From assembly GCA_903833025.1 (NCBI GenBank), contig CAILDT010000611.1, positions 1 through 5,224 of the forward strand: a DNA stretch of 5,224 nt. The letters run 5' to 3'. Shown here in pieces: positions 1 through 5,224 of the stretch. Each line of letters opens with the position of its first letter. The stretch's first letter is position 1. Source of the DNA: an uncultured Bacteroidota bacterium. GTDB taxonomy: Bacteria; Bacteroidota; Bacteroidia; 2-12-FULL-35-15. Both the position numbers and the translations under genes were made by a program. Under the pieces are notes generated by a model. That model saw only the letters and a program-made list of their open reading frames with translations, made no database searches and was not told where the DNA came from.

Positions 1-91
<91 letters not shown>

Positions 92-164
92 CAGTGGTGA
101 GTGTTTCAGCGGGTGTGTTGTTTTGTAAAAGTGTTTTCAAGAGAAGTTGTTTTTTAAATGTGGT

Positions 165-197
165 GCAAATGTAGGTAAAATTTTCTAACAATACCAG
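165..197 (-). promoter_or_regulatory. probable Bacteroidetes-type promoter for the leftmost gene
   Basis: Read on the minus strand, 173-165 is TACATTTGC, an exact match to the TAnnTTTG(C) -7 element known for the primary sigma factor of Bacteroidetes. The -33 element is weak. A TTG at 191-189 is only 15 bases upstream, shorter than the usual spacing of about 19-21, while CTGG at 197-194 has the right spacing but mismatches TTTG. Transcription would begin near 155-160, giving a leader of about 115 bases that contains the whole GA repeat. The position, between the operon end and the next same-strand ATG, is what a promoter for the leftmost gene needs. Confidence 0.5.
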
Positions 198-205
198 GAA
201 ATAGT

Positions 206-225
206 ATATAAAAGGGGGCAGCCCT
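206..225 (-). terminator. weak terminator-like hairpin after the polysaccharide operon
   Basis: On the minus strand AGGG (225-222), a five-base loop and CCCT (216-213) can pair as a 4-bp stem, followed by TTTATATA. It lies about 60 bases after the DUF58 stop codon and just before the probable promoter of the next gene, where an operon end is expected. The stem is short for an intrinsic terminator, so this is a tentative call. The G/C block does stand out from the AT-rich flanks. Confidence 0.25.
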
Positions 226-275
226 AACTAATGAACTAACTAACTAACTAACTAATAAACTAATTAACCAATGAA
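224..275. repeat. degenerate CTAA tetranucleotide array
   Basis: The stretch can be cut into 13 consecutive four-base units, every one ending in AA: two CTAA, one TGAA, five perfect CTAA (236-255), then TAAA, CTAA, TTAA, CCAA and TGAA. The perfect core can equally be written as (AACT)5 at 234-253. The outer units look like decayed copies of the same unit, which suggests an older and longer array. It ends 10 bases from the DUF58 stop codon. The core places TAA in all three plus frames and TAG in all three minus frames, so it would stop any translation reading through from either side. Confidence 0.9.
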
Positions 276-285
276 CCACTCCCCC

Positions 286-1668
286 TCACCCAATCTTCCC
301 CAACACAGTAGATTTATCATATTTATCAAGCAGCAATTTCAATTGCTTTTCATTCTTCGCAATTTTCAATCTCAATAAAGATAAACTCCAATTGGTTTTA
401 TATTTCGCAATCGCATCTTTTTCCTGCTGCACAAACAGCCACTGAAGCCAGTCGCCAAGATGCTGCTTTTGCAAACTATCCGTTAGCGGCACAAACACAA
501 ACGAAATCTCATTCCCGTATTTCTCAATCAACTCATTCACTTCATTAATATCAGTGAGCGAAGAAATAATTACCACCGAAGCATCCTTAGTCTGCACATA
601 ACTTTTCAGTTCTTTATCGCGCTGCCACTTGCTCACAGAGATAGCATATTTTATCTGCTCCTCATCATTATTTGTTTTCTGTTGAGGAATATCCTGGTCG
701 TAAACATATCGCACATCAAATCCTTTTTGCGAAAGTTGTTTGTAAACACTCCAGCAAATAGTTTTATAATAATTGAGGAAAGGCACTTCCACAGCATCAT
801 TCCCTAAAAAATCAAAAGCAGAAAAAAACGAAGCATACAAATAAATATGAGAAGCATAAGGATCTAAAATCTCAGGAATACGCACCACCAGCTCTTTATT
901 CTTCGCATATATTTTCCAAACAATTCGGCGCACATCATCATTGCTTTCAAAGTTTTTATAGTTGATATGTTCACCTTCCACCTTTTTTATTTCTTCTATT
1001 CGTGTAGCTGTATCTTCTGTCTTTCGTGGGAAAGCTTCCATTATTTTCGATTCATAAGTTACCGGCTTCGTATAAAAATTACTGCTTGTATCAATAGTTA
1101 TAGCAAACGAAAAGAATTGAAAAAAGTCTTCAAAATAAACAATTACTTTATCCACTCTGTATTCTTTTATTTCGGGCAAACGCCAGTTATAAATACCATT
1201 TAACGAAGTATTAAAAAACTTAAATGATGTTGGTTTCACCAGATAAAATTTCTCTGAGAAATGCGTTTTATCATATTTTAATCTCAATTTTATAAAAACT
1301 AAAAGTGGTTTCAATATGGGATTATTATTTATTTCAATTGACTGTTTTGCCTGCTGTGTTTCATTTCCAGAAGGAATATTTATTCGAAAATCAATTCCCT
1401 TCCTTCTTTTCTTCACAACAAAATACAGCAGAGAACCAACAGTAGAAAGGAAAGCAAACAATAGAATTGCAAGGCAAAAGTATTTCGCAAAACGAAGCAA
1501 TAACATAAATATATCAGCAAATGCTGAATCAGGAATACTTTCCTGTTTGTGCAACCATACAATTCCCAGCCAGCCAGCCGCAACAAACAAAACAAAATAC
1601 CATGTAAATGGGATGAAAAAGCCAACCCGCTTAATAAAATTTAATATAGTATTGAATTTAGATTTCAT
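286..1668 (-). CDS. two-helix membrane protein with a DUF58 domain
   Basis: This 460-residue protein begins with two hydrophobic helices (about residues 18-38 and 53-86) and a basic stretch KKRRK, so it is probably membrane-anchored with the rest in the cytoplasm. The family call rests on residues 242-263, which match the DUF58 signature (usually GD..R.I.W...A....L.vr): SNDDVRRIVWK with W251, then YAKNKELVVR. The segment near 180-188 (EDFFQFFSF) resembles the DPFGLFRF-like turn that precedes the signature in this family. The normal DxSxS metal site of the following vWA-like part is absent; residues 268-281 read LDPYASHIYLYASF instead. The C-terminus (about 405-455) is rich in Lys, Leu and Gln and probably helical. 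An in-frame TAA directly before the ATG fixes the start. The gene follows the sugar transferase by 26 bases and is probably last in the operon. DUF58 proteins commonly partner MoxR AAA+ ATPases, but no such gene is visible here. Its role beside polysaccharide genes is unknown. Confidence 0.8.
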   Translation of the reverse strand: MKSKFNTILNFIKRVGFFIPFTWYFVLFVAAGWLGIVWLHKQESIPDSAFADIFMLLLRFAKYFCLAILLFAFLSTVGSLLYFVVKKRRKGIDFRINIPSGNETQQAKQSIEINNNPILKPLLVFIKLRLKYDKTHFSEKFYLVKPTSFKFFNTSLNGIYNWRLPEIKEYRVDKVIVYFEDFFQFFSFAITIDTSSNFYTKPVTYESKIMEAFPRKTEDTATRIEEIKKVEGEHINYKNFESNDDVRRIVWKIYAKNKELVVRIPEILDPYASHIYLYASFFSAFDFLGNDAVEVPFLNYYKTICWSVYKQLSQKGFDVRYVYDQDIPQQKTNNDEEQIKYAISVSKWQRDKELKSYVQTKDASVVIISSLTDINEVNELIEKYGNEISFVFVPLTDSLQKQHLGDWLQWLFVQQEKDAIAKYKTNWSLSLLRLKIAKNEKQLKLLLDKYDKSTVLGKIG

Positions 1669-1694
1669 TTAACTCGTTTTATCTTTTGGCAGAT

Positions 1695-2282
1695 TTAACC
1701 GACAATCTTTTTAATAGTCCTTAAAATAATTTTCACATCCGTTTTCATTCCCTGCTCCGCAATATATTTAAGATTAAGATTCAATTTTGCTGGCATTATT
1801 TCATTTATATAAGTCTGCTCGGGATTTTCTGCCTTACCTAATAATTCATTTTCGTTACTATATTCAATACTTGCATAATCAGTAATACCGGGCTTTACCG
1901 TAAGCACCATTTTTTGTTGCTCATTATACAACTCCACATATCGCCTCACTTCCGGGCGAGGACCCACCAAACTCATATCTCCCAACAACACATTTATCAG
2001 TTGCGGCAATTCGTCAATTTTATATTTACGAATAAAATATCCAATTTTAGTTATCCTACTATCTCGTCCGCCAACAGTAAGTAAACTACCCTTATCCGAA
2101 TTGGTTTTCATTGAACGAAATTTGAATAGTTTAAAATCGTTTCCATTTTTTCCTACTCTAATTTGTTTGTAAAATATCCCTCCGCGTGAATCAATCGCAA
2201 TAAATAAAGCAATGATAATAAAGAAGGGGAGGAGGAGTATTAATCCAATAAAAGAGAAAATTATATCGAATACTCTTTTCAT
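1695..2282 (-). CDS. bacterial sugar transferase (PglC-like monotopic phosphoglycosyl transferase)
   Basis: This small enzyme should transfer a sugar phosphate from a UDP-sugar to undecaprenyl phosphate at the inner face of the inner membrane, the first committed step of a lipid-linked glycan. At 195 residues it is the size of the minimal PglC-type core, without the extra N-terminal helices of WbaP-type enzymes. Residues 5-30 form the single hydrophobic segment; P19 within it fits the helix break of the re-entrant membrane anchor. Family motifs follow in order: FKFRSM (53-58), the catalytic Asp-Glu pair D90-E91 in [19 protein letters not shown] (101-111) and KPGIT (130-134). In-frame upstream sequence reaches the TAG of the preceding gene after two codons, so the start is secure. 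It lies 6 bases after the aminotransferase, a pairing often seen when the first sugar is an amino- or diamino-deoxy sugar. The exact sugar cannot be told from sequence. Confidence 0.95.
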   Translation of the reverse strand: MKRVFDIIFSFIGLILLLPFFIIIALFIAIDSRGGIFYKQIRVGKNGNDFKLFKFRSMKTNSDKGSLLTVGGRDSRITKIGYFIRKYKIDELPQLINVLLGDMSLVGPRPEVRRYVELYNEQQKMVLTVKPGITDYASIEYSNENELLGKAENPEQTYINEIMPAKLNLNLKYIAEQGMKTDVKIILRTIKKIVG

Positions 2283-2288
2283 TAAAAA

Positions 2289-3506
2289 CTATCCAAGTAC
2301 TTTTTCTACAGAAGTAATAACCGCGTCAATAACTTGTTTCACCATCTCCTCTTTCAAATCATAAAACACAGGTAACGAAATTTCGCGTGAGTAATTATCA
2401 AACGTTACCGGATAATTTTTAATATCATAACCTTGCTTTTTATAAAAGCTCATCATCGGCACGGGGATAAAATGAACGTTAACAGAAACATCGCAATCAA
2501 ATATTTCTTTAATAATAGCATCGCGTTGCGCTTCCGTAATTCCCTTTATTCGCAATGCATACAGGTGATAACAAGATTCTGTATTTCCATCTTGGTTATT
2601 ATTTTGAATAGGTAATTGTGCCCAATTGCATTTCGAAAATGCGGCCGTATATGCTTCACAAATACTTTTTCGTTTAGGTAAAGTATCGCTATCATATCGC
2701 TCTAACTCAATAGAACCAATAACTGCCATAATATCGGTGAGATTACATTTATATCCTGGCTCCACAATATCGTACCGCCAGTTTCCTTTCTGTGTTTTCG
2801 CGAGCGCGTCTTTATCTTGTCCGTGCAGGGTTTTAACGCATAGTGCTTTATACACGGCTTCGTTATCAAACGGCGCAGGAAGATTTAAAGCAACAGAACC
2901 GCCTTCGGCAGTAGTTAAATTTTTAACTGCGTGAAAAGAAAAAACAGAAACATCAGTTAACGACCCAGCCCGTTTTCCTTTATACCAAGCACCAAACGAG
3001 TGAGCAGAATCGGAAAGGATTAACATACGTCCAAGTGTTTTTTGTTCGTCTGTTTCAGCAATAAATTTTTCTTTATGTTTTATGACTAATTTATTTATTT
3101 CATCGTAATCGCAAGGATAACCAGCAAAATCGACTGGCATAATAACTTTTGTTTTGGAAGTAATTGCTTTTTCAATATTAGCAACCGAAATATTAAAATC
3201 GTTTGCATTTACATCCACAAAAACAGGGATAGCTCCGCAATGCATTATAACATTTGCCGTTGCGGAGTAAGTATAAGCTGGGAGAATAACTTCATCGCCT
3301 TCGGTAACTCCATACCAGCGAAGCATTATCTCTAATCCAGCGGTTGCGCTGTTTAAACACAGCGTAGTTTTGTTACCACAATATTTAGTAAGTTCTTTTT
3401 CAAATTGTTTGGTGCGTGGTCCTGTTGTTATCCAACCTGATTGTAACACTTTGGTTACTTCGTCAATAATTCGTTGGTCAATGCGTGGTGGTGAAAATGG
3501 TATCAT
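2289..3506 (-). CDS. DegT/DnrJ/EryC1/StrS family PLP-dependent sugar aminotransferase
   Basis: This cytoplasmic enzyme probably transfers an amino group, usually from glutamate, to a keto sugar nucleotide, giving an amino sugar for the glycan built by this operon. The 405-residue length is typical. Visible family features are the N-terminal PFSPP..D and SGWITTGP segments, the NSATAGLE phosphate-binding region (52-59), PAYTYSATAN (76-85), SDSAHSFG (165-172) with D166 expected at the cofactor ring nitrogen and H169, and SFHAVKNLTTAEGG (190-203) with K195 as the Schiff-base lysine. There is an insertion at about 140-160 (including EKFIAETDEQKTLGR) and a conserved-looking LHGQDKDALAKTQKGNWRYDI (228-247), which I associate with a Bacteroidota subtype. 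An in-frame TAA directly upstream (3512-3510) leaves only this ATG as start. The partner dehydratase that would supply the keto sugar is not in the window. Family assignment is very secure; substrate and regiochemistry are unknown. Confidence 0.96.
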   Translation of the reverse strand: MIPFSPPRIDQRIIDEVTKVLQSGWITTGPRTKQFEKELTKYCGNKTTLCLNSATAGLEIMLRWYGVTEGDEVILPAYTYSATANVIMHCGAIPVFVDVNANDFNISVANIEKAITSKTKVIMPVDFAGYPCDYDEINKLVIKHKEKFIAETDEQKTLGRMLILSDSAHSFGAWYKGKRAGSLTDVSVFSFHAVKNLTTAEGGSVALNLPAPFDNEAVYKALCVKTLHGQDKDALAKTQKGNWRYDIVEPGYKCNLTDIMAVIGSIELERYDSDTLPKRKSICEAYTAAFSKCNWAQLPIQNNNQDGNTESCYHLYALRIKGITEAQRDAIIKEIFDCDVSVNVHFIPVPMMSFYKKQGYDIKNYPVTFDNYSREISLPVFYDLKEEMVKQVIDAVITSVEKVLG

Positions 3507-3511
3507 AGTTT

Positions 3512-3532
3512 AATTGTTAATTGTTAGTTGTT
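3512..3532. repeat. three tandem heptamers spanning a gene junction
   Basis: AATTGTT occurs at 3512-3518 and 3519-3525, followed by AGTTGTT at 3526-3532 with one mismatch. On the coding strand the copies cover the last codons and TAA of the ligase gene and run into the 10-base gap before the aminotransferase ATG. A copy-number change would extend or recode the ligase C-terminus (now ending QIPTTNN) and alter the spacing to the next start. AT-rich repeats of this kind are, to my recollection, common near gene ends in Bacteroidota, so a function is not assumed. Confidence 0.7.
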
Positions 3533-4779
3533 GGTATTTGAATATAATCAATTTCTTCTTTTTTATTTTTTGATTGAAAACAAAGCAACGAATTAAAGAA
3601 GGCATAAAACATAACACCTGCCTGTGTTTCAAACATTGATTCGGTTAAGAAATTTAAAATGATGATTAATAAAAATAAGAGATAAATAATATTACCGTTT
3701 CTAAAAGCAAATATTAATGGGAAATATAAAATGGATAGCAGTAATATAAAACCAATTATTCCTAACGAAATAAATACTTGATAATACTCATTATGCGCAT
3801 TTAATTCGTGAGCGTAAGCACCTGTCATCCCTCTGGATTTATATACTTTCATTAATTCATCTTTGGCATCGCCGGTACCTACTCCAATAATTAAATTGTC
3901 GGAAACTACTTCGTTGCAGGCACTCCAAACTAATAAACGAACAGCAGAACTTTCTACTTCTGCCTCATTAATAGAAGGATTGGATACAGCATTTATTGCG
4001 TTATTTATTCTAGAAGAAATTATAGGAACAAAACGCATTACTATAAAAATAGAAAGCCCAATAATTAAAAAGCCGAGAAAGCCTAACATATATTTTTTTC
4101 GTGTAATTAAATAAAACAAAAGGAAACCAATGTAAATTAAAACTGTTGTTATAATTCCTAATTTAGATGATAACATTAAAATAATAATGGAGAAAAGTAG
4201 GATTAGAAATAATCCTAGAAAAAACATTCGTGGATTTTCAGAAAGTTTATATCGCTGAATATTTAGTATTAACCAAACAATAGCAACATTCAAATACATA
4301 GAAAAGTAACTTGGATGGATTAAGTAGGAGGAGAGCGATTCGTAAAAGAAATGATTTTCGCCTGTAGAAAAATAAAGGAAAGTGGCGCGTGTAAGCATTA
4401 TTATTATTGACGAAATGCAACCGGCTATAAATGTGTAAAATATTTTTTGTTTGTTTTCGATACCGAATGGCTTGCTTGCAATGATTAAAGGAAAAATTAA
4501 TAAAGAAAGTTTTACCTGCAAATCAAAAAGACCAGAATCCATATTTTCAGTAAAGATTAAACCAACAATATGTAATAAATAAAAAGAGATGAAAAGAAGC
4601 GCGAATTTGTTTGTTAGTATTCTTCTGAATTTGTTTTTGAAATCGCCTTCGATTAGCCAATTCAAAAACATAACAACTATAAACATTGGAACTAAGCGGG
4701 CAATAGGCAAAAAGAATGCGATACACAAACAAGAAATCAAGTAAATGTTTTGGTGAATCGTATTTCGAGATAAATTCAT
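3517..4779 (-). CDS. O-antigen ligase/polymerase family membrane protein (Wzy_C type)
   Basis: This 420-residue polytopic inner-membrane protein probably joins lipid-linked glycan units on the periplasmic side, either polymerising them (Wzy-like) or ligating the chain to an acceptor (WaaL-like). Sequence alone does not separate these. About 11-12 hydrophobic segments are visible (near 12-28, 31-43, 57-76, 88-102, 113-137, 155-174, 185-203, 206-225, 230-248, 335-358, 364-378, 384-400). The large hydrophilic loop at about 249-334 is typical of the family and holds its best motifs: R281 in SSAVRLLVW, GVGTGD (299-304) and AHNEYYQ (328-334) with H329. R281 and H329 are candidates for the Arg and His essential in WaaL-type enzymes. 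HPSYFSMYLN (155-164) is another family-like segment. The ATG comes 3 bases after the glycosyltransferase stop, with an A-rich leader and no Shine-Dalgarno. The hydrophilic C-terminal tail (403-420) ends in the heptamer repeat. Confidence 0.92.
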   Translation of the reverse strand: MNLSRNTIHQNIYLISCLCIAFFLPIARLVPMFIVVMFLNWLIEGDFKNKFRRILTNKFALLFISFYLLHIVGLIFTENMDSGLFDLQVKLSLLIFPLIIASKPFGIENKQKIFYTFIAGCISSIIIMLTRATFLYFSTGENHFFYESLSSYLIHPSYFSMYLNVAIVWLILNIQRYKLSENPRMFFLGLFLILLFSIIILMLSSKLGIITTVLIYIGFLLFYLITRKKYMLGFLGFLIIGLSIFIVMRFVPIISSRINNAINAVSNPSINEAEVESSAVRLLVWSACNEVVSDNLIIGVGTGDAKDELMKVYKSRGMTGAYAHELNAHNEYYQVFISLGIIGFILLLSILYFPLIFAFRNGNIIYLLFLLIIILNFLTESMFETQAGVMFYAFFNSLLCFQSKNKKEEIDYIQIPTTNN

Positions 4780-4782
4780 TTT

Positions 4783-5224
4783 TTATTTATTTGGAATTTT
4801 AAATAGTCCTAACAAAAATCCTAATCCGTACGACAAATGTAATATTGGATAAATTAGTAATGTGGCAAATTTAACAACAAGAGGTTGATTGTTTACAAAA
4901 GAACAGTAAATATCTATAAGTAGATAAAGCACTAATGGCAAAAGTAAAAACGGAAATTTGATTACGCCAATTAAACTTATCAGGTATAAAACAAAAAACA
5001 AAGGAATGAGGTGACGGAGTTTTACTTCCGATTTTATTTTTTTTATTACTAAAGGTTTGTAAAGTCCGTATTGGAAATATTGGCTAAATAAAGTTTTATA
5101 AGAGGAACGTGGAAAATATGTTGATTTGATTTCAGAATTGAGATAGATAGTTTTCCCTTTACTTTTAGCACGATAATGAAATTCATCATCTTGATTTCGC
5201 ACCATCTGTTCATCGAAATATCCA
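4783..5224 (-). CDS. glycosyltransferase family 2, C-terminal part only (ExoA-like)
   Basis: The frame is open at the right edge, so the N-terminal nucleotide-binding half is missing and 146 residues remain. The fragment starts GYFDEQMVRNQDDEF; the Met at 5205-5203 is inside this motif and is not the start. GYFDE followed by RNQDDEFHYRAKSKG is the end of a GT-A catalytic domain, with the D-D-E group matching the acidic motif that holds the catalytic base. The next part, SSYKTLFSQYFQYGLYK, and the hydrophobic segments at about 71-86, 88-106 and 116-139 of the fragment, ending HLSYGLGFLLG, resemble ExoA-type inner-membrane glycosyltransferases that extend lipid-linked exopolysaccharide chains. 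It should add a sugar at the cytoplasmic face of the membrane. It is the most upstream operon gene seen, followed after 3 bases by the ligase. Family is secure; donor and acceptor are unknown. Confidence 0.92.
   Translation of the reverse strand, partial: GYFDEQMVRNQDDEFHYRAKSKGKTIYLNSEIKSTYFPRSSYKTLFSQYFQYGLYKPLVIKKIKSEVKLRHLIPLFFVLYLISLIGVIKFPFLLLPLVLYLLIDIYCSFVNNQPLVVKFATLLIYPILHLSYGLGFLLGLFKIPNK

Noticed and set aside
123..140. AT-rich hairpin in the leader of the leftmost gene (TTG-AAAA paired with TTTT-CAA, three-base loop, one bulge)
   Set aside because: The stem is almost all A-T pairs with a bulge and is expected by chance in AT-rich sequence. No riboswitch or attenuator features accompany it.
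967..1672. Plus-strand open frames opposite the DUF58 gene (967-1203 and 1316-1672)
   Set aside because: They lie antisense to a gene with recognisable membrane helices and a family motif, show no motif of their own and have no promoter. They are shadows.
2433..2934. Two plus-strand open frames opposite the aminotransferase
   Set aside because: The minus-strand gene carries all catalytic motifs of its family across this stretch, and the plus-strand translations look like random composition.
4547..4732. Alternative minus-strand frame inside the ligase gene
   Set aside because: It overlaps the well-supported first membrane segments of the ligase in another frame and has no start signal or family resemblance.
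5203..5205. ATG at 5205 as the start of a short separate membrane protein
   Set aside because: The six codons upstream (GYFDEQ) continue the glycosyltransferase motif without interruption, so this Met is internal and the gene is cut by the window edge.

Overview
The window looks like chromosomal DNA from a Bacteroidota (Bacteroidetes) bacterium. It is AT-rich, its genes start at ATG without clear Shine-Dalgarno sequences, the aminotransferase is of a subtype I associate with this phylum, and the one intergenic region carries a TAnnTTTG-type -7 element. This assignment rests on pattern recognition, not on a database search.

All recognisable genes lie on the minus strand, so transcription runs from the right edge to the left. 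From 5224 down to 286 there are five tightly packed genes with gaps of 3, 10, 6 and 26 bases, almost certainly one operon for a surface polysaccharide. In order of transcription they are: the C-terminal end of a family 2 glycosyltransferase (cut by the window edge), an O-antigen ligase/polymerase-type membrane protein, a DegT/DnrJ/EryC1/StrS PLP aminotransferase, a small PglC-like phosphoglycosyl transferase, and a two-helix membrane protein with a DUF58 signature. A plausible division of labour is as follows. The aminotransferase makes an amino sugar nucleotide and the phosphoglycosyl transferase loads a sugar phosphate onto the lipid carrier. The glycosyltransferase then extends the chain and the Wzy/WaaL-type protein polymerises or ligates the product outside the membrane. 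The DUF58 protein has no obvious enzymatic part in this pathway.

The left 285 bases are the most unusual part. Below the DUF58 stop codon lie a degenerate CTAA tetranucleotide array, a weak terminator-like hairpin, a probable promoter, and a long (TC)20 microsatellite, read as (GA)n on the coding strand. That microsatellite abuts the ATG of another minus-strand gene, of which only 14 codons are in the window. A repeat this long touching a start codon is the classic layout of a slippage-controlled (phase-variable) gene. It is the main candidate for something undescribed here.

No RNA genes, insertion sequences, CRISPR arrays or attachment sites were seen. The plus-strand open frames look like shadows of the minus-strand genes.
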